DNA of 44,845 bases, from positions 1 through 44,845 of the forward strand of contig NZ_AJLJ01000066.1 of the NCBI RefSeq assembly GCF_000317245.1. Direction: 5' to 3'. This DNA comes from Fischerella muscicola SAG 1427-1 = PCC 73103 (GTDB taxonomy: Bacteria; Cyanobacteriota; Cyanobacteriia; Cyanobacteriales; Nostocaceae). The position numbers and the translations under genes were made by a program. Positions 1-7,683 of the stretch are shown piece after piece (the first letter of the stretch is position 1; the number at the start of each line of letters is the position of its first letter). The notes under the pieces were generated by a model. That model made no database searches. It was not told the origin of the DNA and was given only the letters and a program-made list of their open reading frames with translations.

Positions 1-105
1 AACTTCGAGCTTAGAACTCGGAACTTCGAGCTTAGAACTCGGAACTTCAAGCTTAGAACTCGGAACTTCGAGCTTAGAACTCGGAACTTCAAGCTTAGAA
101 CTCGG
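1..105. repeat. 21-bp tandem repeat, five copies
   Basis: Five head-to-tail copies of a 21-bp unit of the form AACTTCGAGCTTAGAACTCG plus G. They differ only by a G/A change in the middle (CGAGC versus CAAGC in copies 3 and 5). The array starts at the first base of the window, so it probably extends further left. There are no unique spacers, so this is a simple tandem repeat and not a CRISPR array. No coding potential seen. Confidence 0.9.
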
Positions 106-146
106 AAAGTTTTACCTTATAAAGTAAATCTTAAGTAGTGGCGTGT

Positions 147-245
147 CTAGTAGTCCACCACATTGATTTTGATAGGTTGGCCAGATCCCCGACTTTTTGA
201 AAAAGTCGGGGATCTGGGATTCCGTGTTTTCTCACAACTCAATTA
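147..245. mobile_element. Decayed copy of a MITE-like element with a long central hairpin
   Basis: The left end (CTAGTAGTCCACCACATTGA) resembles the terminal repeat of the complete element at 7048-7157. Positions 181-217 form an 18-bp stem closing on one base, almost the same as the hairpin at 7083-7115. The matching right terminus is not intact, so I read this as a degenerate relative. The remaining bases to 304 hold T-rich sequence and no recognisable gene. The hairpin could also act as a terminator for the methyltransferase gene to its right, which is transcribed toward it. Confidence 0.6.
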
Positions 246-304
246 GGATTGCTATATTTAGCAGGTATTAGTTACAAGTCAATAAAATTAGTTTTTTTCT
301 TTTT

Positions 305-1120
305 TTATTTGACTTTATAATTAGTAATGATTAATTCTTTTCCTTTGGCGGCTCCACTCTGTTTATAGTTATTCATCCCATACTGTAATTCCCATTCACA
401 GATATTCATTGATTTAAAATTATCTCGATTTTGTGGAGAATTATCATAAGTTATTAGCCAATTATGATGACATGCTTGCACTATCTTAGCAAAGTTTTCA
501 TGATTAAAATGAATATGTAAATTACCATCTCGACCATATAGTTTTGATTTTGTAGCAATAAAATAAGGAGGATCTAAAAATAAAAAAACGTTTTCTTGTT
601 CTGTGGTTAAAAGTTGACTGTAATCTAAGTTAGTAATTTTTATATCATCTGTTAAAATATTTTCTAATTTCTCTAAACGTTCTATTGAAGAATAGGTAAA
701 TCTTTTATGAAAAGCTTCTTGCGAAAATCCACCTGATTCAACAGTACCAGAAAAAGTAATTCTATTGAGGATAAAAAAACGCACTGCTCTATCAAGTTCA
801 GTTAAAGTCTGAGTATCTTCTATACTGGTCAATTCTTGAAATAATAATTTACCGTCTGTATATTTATGTTTTATAAAACGCACTTCTTTAACTAGCTGAG
901 ATAAATTTGATTGAGCAATTTTCCAAAAATAAAATAGTTCAGTATTTAAATCGTTAATCCAAAATTTTCGGTCTGGAAATTTTTGTTTTAGATATATAAA
1001 TACAGAACCACCTCCTACAAAAGGTTCACGAAATTCAGAAAAATTATCTGGGAAGTATTTAGCAATTGTATTTAGTGCTTTGGATTTGCCACCAGGGTAA
1101 CGCAGCGGGCTTTTGAACAT
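305..1120 (-). CDS. D12-class (Dam-like) N6-adenine DNA methyltransferase
   Basis: Transfers a methyl group from S-adenosylmethionine to adenine N6 in DNA. Visible motifs in the 271-aa product are the N-terminal PLRYPGGKSKAL (motif X of Dam-type enzymes, residues 5-16), EPFVGGGS (SAM-binding motif I, 32-39) and the catalytic DPPY (183-186). Length and motif order (X-I-IV) match the Dam/DpnII alpha class. The ATG at 1120 gives a full-length protein. No restriction endonuclease gene adjoins it, so it looks solitary. In cyanobacteria such orphans methylate GATC or related sites inside the HIP1 octamer, but the target here cannot be read from sequence. The gene is visibly more AT-rich than its neighbours, which could mean transfer. 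It is isolated between repeats and an unrelated gene. Confidence 0.92.
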   Translation of the reverse strand: MFKSPLRYPGGKSKALNTIAKYFPDNFSEFREPFVGGGSVFIYLKQKFPDRKFWINDLNTELFYFWKIAQSNLSQLVKEVRFIKHKYTDGKLLFQELTSIEDTQTLTELDRAVRFFILNRITFSGTVESGGFSQEAFHKRFTYSSIERLEKLENILTDDIKITNLDYSQLLTTEQENVFLFLDPPYFIATKSKLYGRDGNLHIHFNHENFAKIVQACHHNWLITYDNSPQNRDNFKSMNICEWELQYGMNNYKQSGAAKGKELIITNYKVK

Positions 1121-1273
1121 AAAATATATATTCTATGTAAATTTCAGCTATGGCAAAAATTATAATTTAAAAAATGACCACCGATGTACACAGATACACA
1201 CCGATGGACATAGATAAATTTATCAGAATGCAGTTAGCAATTTGTTGGTGTTTATTAAAACAAAAACTTTATT

Positions 1274-2449
1274 TTATACAATTTCCCTTCTATCTTCTTT
1301 ATTTTCAAAATGACGAAACAGAAATACCCAAATTGGCAGGAAACTATTAATGGCTATTAATCGTACAACATGACCGGCTGTAACAATTTCTACATTATGA
1401 TCTAGTGTTAAAGCAACTAAAATAATTTCCGCAGCTCCTCCAGGTGCTGTCACTAAAAGACAAGTTAACCAATCCCAAGAGGTTAATTGCATCGCCAGCA
1501 AAGTTGCAGCTACCCCAGCAGCAAGAGTCATTGCGACTGAGATAAAGGCGTATCCTATGGTTCGTTTTTGGAAAGTCGGTTTTTCGCCCCAATACTCACC
1601 AATAGTAATTCCCAACAGCATTTGTCCTAATAACTTGATCAAAAGTGGTGGAGTAAAGTAGATATCACCTCCCCAAGGTAGCCAATTTAGAATTGGATTA
1701 AATGTTATTCCCACTAATAACGAGGCGAAAAAAGGAGCCGCAGGAATTTTCAATAATTTAGCTATGTGAACTGCTAATGTACTGATTAACAATACTAACA
1801 AAAGTAACTCTAGAGAATATGGCTCGTGAGTAGAGGATATTGGTGGTTGAGTGGAGGTATGATTTGTGACTCTTGCTATTAAGGGAATGAGGAAAACTAC
1901 GCTTGTGACTCGTAGCGCTTGTACTAAGGCTACTAAAGTGACATTTTTGTTGTAATCTGCTGCAATAGCTGACATCACCCCCACACCACCAGGAACTGTA
2001 GCGAGCATTGATGTCAAAAGATTAGTTTTGCTCAAACGAGAGTAAATGTAGCCAATACAAGCTCCACACAGCATGAGAAATAGGGTGAGGAAAACAAAAA
2101 CTGGAACACCAGCAGTAATATTGGCTAAATTAGCATGGGCATTGGAAGCACCAATAGTTATACCCACCAACATCATTCCCACCTGTCTAGCAGCGCGGTT
2201 AGGTTTAGGCAAATAGTTATAAAAAACCCGACATGTCTGGAAGACTAGCGCACCAGAAATGATTCCACCAAAAATCCAAGCAATACCACCAAAAATGAAA
2301 TGAGATAAAGCTAAACCAAAAGGTATAGCCAAAAGTAACTCTACACTCACGATGATGAATTGCTTGATAGATAGCTGTTGTTGCTTAACAACAGGATTTT
2401 CTGTGATGCTATGTTCTTGATGAGGAACAACAGTTAAACTTTGATTCAT
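1274..2449 (-). CDS. AbrB-type (PF05145) polytopic membrane protein
   Basis: Belongs to the family labelled 'AbrB' or 'putative ammonia monooxygenase', which has two repeated membrane halves. Both names are historical, and the proteins look like transporters. The product is almost entirely hydrophobic helices with glycine-rich breaks. Two equivalent loops, TVPGGVGVMSAIAADYN in the first half and TAPGGAAEIILVALTLDHN in the second, show the internal duplication. I start at the ATG at 2449 (MNQSLTVVPHQ). An in-frame ATG at 2509 would add 20 residues, but that stretch is arginine-rich, contains a HIP1 site and looks non-coding. Substrate unknown. It stands alone, 127 bp from the next gene on the same strand. 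Confidence 0.85.
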   Translation of the reverse strand: MNQSLTVVPHQEHSITENPVVKQQQLSIKQFIIVSVELLLAIPFGLALSHFIFGGIAWIFGGIISGALVFQTCRVFYNYLPKPNRAARQVGMMLVGITIGASNAHANLANITAGVPVFVFLTLFLMLCGACIGYIYSRLSKTNLLTSMLATVPGGVGVMSAIAADYNKNVTLVALVQALRVTSVVFLIPLIARVTNHTSTQPPISSTHEPYSLELLLLVLLISTLAVHIAKLLKIPAAPFFASLLVGITFNPILNWLPWGGDIYFTPPLLIKLLGQMLLGITIGEYWGEKPTFQKRTIGYAFISVAMTLAAGVAATLLAMQLTSWDWLTCLLVTAPGGAAEIILVALTLDHNVEIVTAGHVVRLIAINSFLPIWVFLFRHFENKEDRREIV

Positions 2450-2576
2450 TAAAAAGTGTTTCTTAAATCTACTAGTAACCAAACTAGCGCGATCGCACCA
2501 CAGATGCATCTGTGAATATTGTTATTTGTTGGTTGTTGGTGGTTAATTTATTGTTGACTCCCTATCTCCCTTACTT

Positions 2577-3446
2577 CTAGCTCTCTTTACCAAACTGCTG
2601 CTCAAGTTGCAAATACTGGGGAACACCCATGAGTTCTTGAAAATCTTTGAAGTCAACCAACTCATGAAAATTAGCTGTGGTTCCCTGTTCTTTCAATTGA
2701 CTTAAACAAGCAGTCATTACTTGTGTAACTGCTAGCAAGCCTGTTAGTGGGAAAAACACTATCTTAAAGCCTAGTTTTTCTAACTCGGAAGCAGAAAGTG
2801 AGGGAGTTTTGCCACCTTCAACGATATTTGCTACTAAAGGTACATCACCAAAATGAGTAGCTATGGTTTGCAATTCCTCAACAGATTGGGGTGCTTCTAT
2901 AAATAATACATCTGCCCCAGCCTCAACATAAGCACGACCACGTCGTATAGCTTCTTCTAATCCCAAAGGAGCGCGAGCATCAGTACGAGCTATGATAACC
3001 AAGTTGCGATCGCCTCGTGCGTGGATCGCTGCTTGAATTTTTCCGACGTGTTCGCTCATCGAAATCACTCGCTTACCTTCAAAGTGACCACACTTTTTCG
3101 GCCATTCTTGATCTTCTAAGATTATCCCTGCTAGTCCCAACTGCACCGCATCTTGAACTGTGCGAATGACGTTCAAGACATTACCATAGCCAGTATCCAT
3201 ATCTGCAATCACAGGAATACTCACACTCCTAGCAATTCGCCCTACACTATAAAGCATTTCGGTAGCAGTAAGAAAACCGTAGTCAGGTAATCCTAAAGTA
3301 GATGCAGCAATACCAAAACCACTAGTTCCAACAACATTAAAGCCGAGTTTTTCAGCTAACTTGGCTCCGAGACAGTCATAAACACCAGGAATAACAATAA
3401 TACCTGGACTCTCAAGCAGATTTCGCAGTTTTTTTGCAGAAGACAT
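2577..3446 (-). CDS. Isocitrate lyase/PEP mutase superfamily enzyme
   Basis: A 289-aa TIM-barrel enzyme of the isocitrate lyase/phosphoenolpyruvate mutase superfamily, which makes or breaks C-C or C-P bonds on small 2-oxo and hydroxy acids using Mg2+. The Mg-binding segment DMDTGYG is at residues 82-88. The signature loop KKCGH is at 117-121, with the catalytic cysteine that lyases have and phosphonopyruvate mutases usually lack. This favours a lyase (2-methylisocitrate lyase-like) or an oxaloacetate-decarboxylase-like activity. No prp or phosphonate genes are nearby, so the substrate is undecided. Often annotated carboxyvinyl-carboxyphosphonate phosphorylmutase; I would not use that name here. 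Start ATG at 3446. Confidence 0.9.
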   Translation of the reverse strand: MSSAKKLRNLLESPGIIVIPGVYDCLGAKLAEKLGFNVVGTSGFGIAASTLGLPDYGFLTATEMLYSVGRIARSVSIPVIADMDTGYGNVLNVIRTVQDAVQLGLAGIILEDQEWPKKCGHFEGKRVISMSEHVGKIQAAIHARGDRNLVIIARTDARAPLGLEEAIRRGRAYVEAGADVLFIEAPQSVEELQTIATHFGDVPLVANIVEGGKTPSLSASELEKLGFKIVFFPLTGLLAVTQVMTACLSQLKEQGTTANFHELVDFKDFQELMGVPQYLQLEQQFGKES

Positions 3447-3593
3447 AAGTTTATATAAGGGATTGGGGATTGGGGATTAGGGATTGGGAATAGGAGATAG
3501 GAGACAATGGGATTGGGAGAAGACATGGTGACGCGGAATAATCTATCAAAAATATTCCCCCTTGTCTCCCTTGTCCACGCCACGTGCTACAAC
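3447..3593. other. Repeat-rich spacer
   Basis: Contains a G-rich tandem stretch of about 8-bp units (GGGGATTG type, roughly 3460-3490) and a short run of the CTTGTCTCC nonamer found elsewhere in the window (about 3559-3576). No gene recognised. Confidence 0.6.
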
Positions 3594-3799
3594 CTACGGT
3601 GTACACACAAGTCAAAAATTTTCATATTGAAACTCTATCCCGCCTAGAACTAAAGTTCCAGGCTCATAGCGAAAGTCCACTCAAGTGGACTGGAACAAAC
3701 TTTTTTTGAGTCCTCTTCAGAGGACTTGCGCTATGAGAGGAGGAATTTATTCCGAGACGGTACAGATGCGCTCAACCTAGATTTGTGTGTACACCGTAG
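3594..3799. mobile_element. MITE-like element with 17-bp terminal inverted repeats and nested palindromes
   Basis: Perfect 17-bp inverted repeats (CTACGGTGTACACACAA at 3594-3610, its complement at 3783-3799) enclose about 170 bp. Inside is a second inverted pair, 3663-3678 with 3722-3737 (15 of 16 bases pairing). Inside that are two small palindromes, GTCCACTCAAGTGGAC at 3675-3690 and AGTCCTCTTCAGAGGACT at 3710-3727. No transposase is encoded. The nested symmetry suggests a non-autonomous element or a cruciform-forming repeat. No target duplication is obvious. Confidence 0.65.
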
Positions 3800-3820
3800 A
3801 CCTCCGCAACGCACTGGCTC

Positions 3821-3902
3821 CCCTTGTCTCCCTTGTCTCCCTTGTCTCCCTTGTCTCCCTTGTCCTCCTTGTCCCCCTTGTCTTCCTTGTCCCCCTTGTC
3901 CC
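3821..3902. repeat. Nonamer tandem repeat (CTTGTCTCC family)
   Basis: About nine tandem copies of a 9-bp unit (CCCTTGTCT and variants with CCTCCTTGT or CCCCCTTGT). Related runs occur at about 5475-5510, 15300-15335 and, in reverse complement, at 19151-19200. The 9-bp period keeps a reading frame open and gives false Cys/Pro/Leu repeat ORFs. Confidence 0.85.
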
Positions 3903-3922
3903 TCAAGTCTCCCATTCACTTC

Positions 3923-5320
3923 CTATAACTTTTTATCAAGGACAGCCGCTAACTGGACTGTAAAAGTGGAACCTTCGGAAGGTTTGCTTTTAACAGAAAT
4001 AGAGCCACCACATCCGTGTAGTAGTTGCTGTACAATTGTAAGACCCAAGCCTGCACCACCAGGATCTTCCATTGGCAGTGGACGCACGCGATAAAAACGG
4101 TCAAATATTTTGGGAATTTCGCTTTCGCCAATACCGATACCACTATCACGAAATTCTAATTGAACATAATTGCCTTGGAGGCGTCCGCGCACCCAAACTT
4201 GGCCTCCTTTGGGAGTATATTTAATGCCATTGGAGAGCAGATGAATGACAATTTGCCTAACTCCTCCACTGACACACCAAACAGCAGGAAGTTCTGTTGG
4301 TACGGTGTAGGCTAACATAATCCCTTTTTCTTGTGCTAGGGGCTGATAGGTACTAACTACTCCAGGTACAATGTCTGCAAGGTGTACTGTTTCTAGGTGC
4401 ATTGCTTCCAAATTATGCTCAATCTGCACCAGTTCCAAGACGCCATGAATTAGTGAATTTTGGCGATCGCATTGAGTATTGAGCATTTGGGAATAGCGCT
4501 GGCGTTGGGGGTTTTTCAGACTAGCCGAATTTAATAGACTTAAAGCTGTCTTCATGTGCGTCAGAGGTGTACGCAGTTCATGACAAACATTGGTTAAGAA
4601 TTCGTCTTTGAGTTGCAAATTATGGTGTAGTGCTTGTTTTTGCTGTTCTATCTTGGCTATGCGCCGAGAAATAATTTGACGGTTAATTTCATCGTGTCGT
4701 TGAAGTTGTTTTGTCAACAATTGACTTATCAGTGCTGGTTCAGGCGTACTTGTACAAATCAAATCATCTGGTGCGATCGCACATTTTTCTAGTATTATTG
4801 CCTGTTTAATCCCATCTAATACCTGCTGGATTATTTGTGGTTCAATAGTAGTTATAGTCAACAAATTTTTATGATTTTTAATTGCTCTTTCAGCTACTGT
4901 TAAGCTGCAAAATTTGGCTGATAATACTATTAAGAAATACTCTCGATGTATTTTGGAAATTGTGTGTAAATGCGCCTTGGGAGATTTCCCGTAGCTTTGG
5001 GATGGTGAAATTATAAAGGGAGTGTTTCTCTGAGTTGCCGCATCAAGCAAAGTATTTTCCACATTCTCAACTTGGCAATTATAAACAACTCTAGAATTAT
5101 CAAACTGCTGTTGATAGCGCTGAATTTCTGAATGCCAAATTCTTCCTGGAGGTAATTTTACCCATAAAGTTGCTGGAATCTGCTGTTCTATAAGTAAGTC
5201 TATTTGTGACTTCAATAGTGATAGCAGAGTGGCAGAAGTCACCGACGAAACAGGAGGAGGCGTTTGTCCACTTAAAGTCAGTTGAAATATTGATAGTTCC
5301 TGAACCAGAGAAACATTCAT
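3923..5320 (-). CDS. Soluble sensor histidine kinase with DICT-like N-terminal domain
   Basis: Two-component histidine kinase, 465 aa, with no membrane segment, so probably cytoplasmic. Residues about 1-180 form a sensory region resembling the DICT domains of cyanobacterial kinases (tentative). A short helical linker (200-240) follows. The HisKA domain has the H-box HELRTPLTHM with the phospho-acceptor at His247. The ATPase domain has an N-box at about 361-369 (LLSNGIKYTP, Gly where Ala is usual), DSGIGIG (392-398) and GAGLGLTIV (422-430). No receiver domain and no adjacent response regulator, so its partner is unknown. The ATG at 5320 directly abuts a heptamer repeat array, with no Shine-Dalgarno sequence in between. 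Confidence 0.9.
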   Translation of the reverse strand: MNVSLVQELSIFQLTLSGQTPPPVSSVTSATLLSLLKSQIDLLIEQQIPATLWVKLPPGRIWHSEIQRYQQQFDNSRVVYNCQVENVENTLLDAATQRNTPFIISPSQSYGKSPKAHLHTISKIHREYFLIVLSAKFCSLTVAERAIKNHKNLLTITTIEPQIIQQVLDGIKQAIILEKCAIAPDDLICTSTPEPALISQLLTKQLQRHDEINRQIISRRIAKIEQQKQALHHNLQLKDEFLTNVCHELRTPLTHMKTALSLLNSASLKNPQRQRYSQMLNTQCDRQNSLIHGVLELVQIEHNLEAMHLETVHLADIVPGVVSTYQPLAQEKGIMLAYTVPTELPAVWCVSGGVRQIVIHLLSNGIKYTPKGGQVWVRGRLQGNYVQLEFRDSGIGIGESEIPKIFDRFYRVRPLPMEDPGGAGLGLTIVQQLLHGCGGSISVKSKPSEGSTFTVQLAAVLDKKL

Positions 5321-5355
5321 TTGTTATTTGTTATTTGTCATTTGTCATTTGTCAT
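5321..5355. repeat. Heptanucleotide tandem repeat abutting a start codon
   Basis: Five tandem 7-bp units (TTGTTAT twice, then TTGTCAT three times on the + strand; ATGACAA/ATAACAA in the sense of the gene). The array ends exactly at the ATG of the kinase gene transcribed leftward. This is the STRR type of repeat typical of heterocystous cyanobacteria. Confidence 0.85.
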
Positions 5356-5515
5356 TGCTAGGGGAATAGGGAAGAATTTTATACTACTAATTTCAGTTTT
5401 GAGAACGCCGATTCAGTATTTATAAATTGTCTTTAATGAGTAATACAAGGAGAGAAGGAAGCAAAGAAGAAAAATTCTCCTTTGTCTTTCTTGTCCTCCT
5501 TCTTCTCCCCAATCT

Positions 5516-7015
5516 CTAAGCTTTAGCCCTTAGCTTTTCTTCTAAGGCGTCGCGTGCATGTTCTCTGTCGTCAAAGTGGATTTTTTCGGTTCCAAGAATT
5601 TGGTAATCTTCGTGGCCTTTACCAGCTAGCAGGACACCATCTCCAGGTTGTGCTTCCAAAATTGCACTCCGAATGGCGGTAGCGCGATCGCAAATTACAA
5701 TTGGCTGAATTGTTTCCGGTATTCCTGTTAAAATGTCCTGCAAAATCCGCTCTGGATCTTCAGTACGAGGATTATCGGATGTCACTACTGCTACATCAGC
5801 TAGTTCGGCGGCTATTTTACCCATTTTGGGGCGCTTAGTTCTATCCCTATCTCCTCCGCAACCAAACACACAAATCATCTTACCAGGAATAAACGGACGC
5901 GCAGCTTTGAGCAAGTTTTCTAAACTATCAGGGGTGTGAGCATAATCTACTATCACACTAATGTCCTGTTGTGGATTCACCTGTACTCTCTCCATCCGTC
6001 CGGGAACACCCGGAAAATCTGGTATTACAGATACCACAACTTCTAAATCTAAACCTAAGTGTAAAACTGCTCCGACTGCTGCCAAAAGATTTTCCAGATT
6101 ATATTGACCAACTAAGGGTGAACGAAAAGCGACATCACCTTTTGGTGTGTGCAGTTTACCACTAACACCATTTGGTTCGTAATTTAAATCACTCATCCAT
6201 AAATCAGCAGTGGAATTGCTGACACTATAACTCCAAACTTTATCTGCATCTAAAGATGTAATTAATCGCTGTCCGTAGGCATCATCGGCGTTAATGATTG
6301 CCCGTCCTTTAAGATAATCAGAATTAAATAGCAAAGCTTTGGCCGCGAAGTAGTCTTCCATGTCGCGGTGAAAGTCGAGATGGTCTTGAGTCAGATTACT
6401 AAACACCCCAACTTCAAATTGGCAACCCATTACCCGTCCTTGTGCCAAAGCGTGGGAACTAACTTCCATTACACCATACTCATTACCAGCAGCTATGGCT
6501 GCTGCTAGCTGGTGTTGCAGTTCAACTGCAAATGGTGTGGTATGAATAGCAGTTTGAGTGAAACCTGCCCAACGAGTATACAAAGTACCCATTAAAGCCG
6601 TAGGTTTATTGGCTTTGTTAAGAAAATATTCAATTAAATGGCTAGTTGTGGTTTTACCATTTGTACCTGTGACGCCCACAAGTTTGAGTTTTTGCCCTGG
6701 ATAGTTATAAAAAACTTTAGCTAATTGGGCGCAGGCTTTTGTCATGTCTGTGGCGATAATGACACAAGCGTCTGGGGTGGAAGTGTGTTTCTGTGCAGCG
6801 TTAGGAGATATAATTGCCGCTACAGCACCAGCTGCTGTAGCACTTTGCCAAAAATCCCCACCATCAACCCGTGTTCCAGGCATACCAATAAATAAATCTC
6901 CTGGTCTGGTAGCATGGGAATTTGTTGTTAATCCTGTCACCTCACTATCCATTGCCGGATGTTCAGGTAAATGCAAAATCCCTTCTACACTGGCTATTAA
7001 CTCCCGCAGTATCAT
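5516..7015 (-). CDS. murE: UDP-MurNAc-tripeptide synthetase (meso-diaminopimelate ligase)
   Basis: Adds meso-diaminopimelate to UDP-N-acetylmuramoyl-L-Ala-D-Glu using ATP, in the cytoplasmic part of peptidoglycan synthesis. The 499-aa product has the three Mur-ligase domains. An N-terminal UDP-binding domain spans about 1-105. The central ATPase domain carries the P-loop GVTGTNGKTTT (114-124) and the MEVSSHAL segment (about 183-190). The C-terminal domain has DNPR at 414-417, which marks enzymes that use diaminopimelate rather than lysine, followed by the GKGHEDYQ segment near the end. Length is normal for the family. Start ATG at 7015. It is not in a mur cluster here, as is common in cyanobacteria. 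Confidence 0.97.
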   Translation of the reverse strand: MILRELIASVEGILHLPEHPAMDSEVTGLTTNSHATRPGDLFIGMPGTRVDGGDFWQSATAAGAVAAIISPNAAQKHTSTPDACVIIATDMTKACAQLAKVFYNYPGQKLKLVGVTGTNGKTTTSHLIEYFLNKANKPTALMGTLYTRWAGFTQTAIHTTPFAVELQHQLAAAIAAGNEYGVMEVSSHALAQGRVMGCQFEVGVFSNLTQDHLDFHRDMEDYFAAKALLFNSDYLKGRAIINADDAYGQRLITSLDADKVWSYSVSNSTADLWMSDLNYEPNGVSGKLHTPKGDVAFRSPLVGQYNLENLLAAVGAVLHLGLDLEVVVSVIPDFPGVPGRMERVQVNPQQDISVIVDYAHTPDSLENLLKAARPFIPGKMICVFGCGGDRDRTKRPKMGKIAAELADVAVVTSDNPRTEDPERILQDILTGIPETIQPIVICDRATAIRSAILEAQPGDGVLLAGKGHEDYQILGTEKIHFDDREHARDALEEKLRAKA

Positions 7016-7047
7016 GTTGTGAACCTCTTCAAAAAAGGAACTATAGG

Positions 7048-7157
7048 CTAGTGGTCTATCGCATTAGTTTTGATGGGCTACAAGATCCCCGACTTCTTGA
7101 AGAAGTCGGGGATCTGACCCCTCACAACTTCTCATAACTAATGTGATAGACCACTAG
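7048..7157. mobile_element. 110-bp MITE-like element with 22-bp terminal inverted repeats
   Basis: The left terminus CTAGTGGTCTATCGCATTAG (7048 onward) and its complement at 7136-7157 form 22-bp inverted repeats with one mismatch. The centre (7083-7115) is a 16-bp-stem palindrome, AGATCCCCGACTTCTTGA and its complement. It contains no ORF and sits 33 bp upstream of murE. The right terminus is shared with the next element. Confidence 0.8.
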
Positions 7158-7270
7158 TGGTCTATCACATTAGTTTTGATAGGTTCGTAGTAAGTTCTTT
7201 AGTGCTTAAATATTTGAGGACTAAAGTCCTCACTACAAACCCCTCAAAGTTGGTGTGGTGGACTACTAAG
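7154..7270. mobile_element. Second MITE-like element sharing the CTAG junction
   Basis: Starts with the same terminal sequence as its neighbour (CTAGTGGTCTATCACATTAG) and ends with a diverged inverted copy, GTGGTGGACTACTA (7255-7268). The four bases CTAG at 7154-7157 belong to both elements. Instead of the usual hairpin its interior holds a different palindromic repeat (7182-7241), so it looks like a composite. The spacer 7271-7337 holds no gene. Confidence 0.65.
7182..7241. repeat. Small double-palindrome element (GGTTYGTAGT ends)
   Basis: Ends GGTTCGTAGT and ACTACAAACC are inverted. Inside are an imperfect AAGTTCTTTAGTGCTT hairpin and a GAGGACTAAAGTCCTC hairpin. The element at 44415-44473 has the same plan and length. 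Shorter relatives lie at 24894-24922 and 39559-39608. Confidence 0.75.
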
Positions 7271-7337
7271 GTTAGGGACTAACCCTAATCGATAGCTTGC
7301 GCTTTATTCTGCACTATTTTCCTTTTTATACAAATAG

Positions 7338-7643
7338 CTATAGATACTTCCGGAGTAAATTTTCCAACTGCTGTACTGTTGCACGGGGAGAAGGACGGGG
7401 TATAAGCTGTATTTTCTCTTCTGTGTTTACGGTATTACCATCCTGAGTGCCATTCGCTTGATTGGCTACAAACAATACAGGAACCTCATATTGATAAGCT
7501 TTAAACCAATCGTCATGAGTGGTAATGTCCCGAATTTCTAGCTGTAGAGATGGAAAATTTTGCGTCTCGATAATTTTTTCTAACTTTTCCTGCAAACCTT
7601 CACATAAATGGCATCCCGGCTTACTGTATAAGATCAATCGCAT
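7338..7643 (-). CDS. Glutaredoxin-like thiol protein (CxxC)
   Basis: Small thioredoxin-fold protein of the glutaredoxin/DUF836 type, 101 aa from the ATG at 7643 (MRLILYSKPGCHLCEG). The redox pair CHLC is at Cys11-Cys14 after the first beta strand. The cis-proline loop is YEVPVLFV (around residues 56-63). A TTG at 7676 could extend the N-terminus by 11 residues, but the fold starts at MRLILYS. The substrate is not evident. The gene ends about 40 bp before the carbonic anhydrase stop codon, on the same strand and immediately downstream of it, so co-transcription is possible. Confidence 0.85.
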   Translation of the reverse strand: MRLILYSKPGCHLCEGLQEKLEKIIETQNFPSLQLEIRDITTHDDWFKAYQYEVPVLFVANQANGTQDGNTVNTEEKIQLIPRPSPRATVQQLENLLRKYL

Positions 7644-7683
7644 TTTGTTGATACCAATTCTCACATTGCCAAGCAACAGACTT

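Noticed and set aside
1..105. Possible CRISPR array
   Set aside because: Units are contiguous with no spacers, and no cas genes occur in the window. The same applies to the heptamer arrays.
2450..2509. Longer N-terminus for the AbrB-type protein
   Set aside because: The extra 20 residues are basic and include a HIP1 site, with no ribosome-binding site. The ATG at 2449 fits better.
3726..4094. ORF with Cys-Leu-Pro repeats on the plus strand, and its Gly/Gln/Arg-rich opposite-strand twin
   Set aside because: Both are by-products of the 9-bp CTTGTCTCC array, which keeps any frame open. The rest overlaps the kinase gene antisense.
7083..7115. Reading the central hairpin as the transcription terminator of a neighbouring gene
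   Set aside because: It is the core of a repeated element with terminal inverted repeats, lies upstream of murE and has no T-run.
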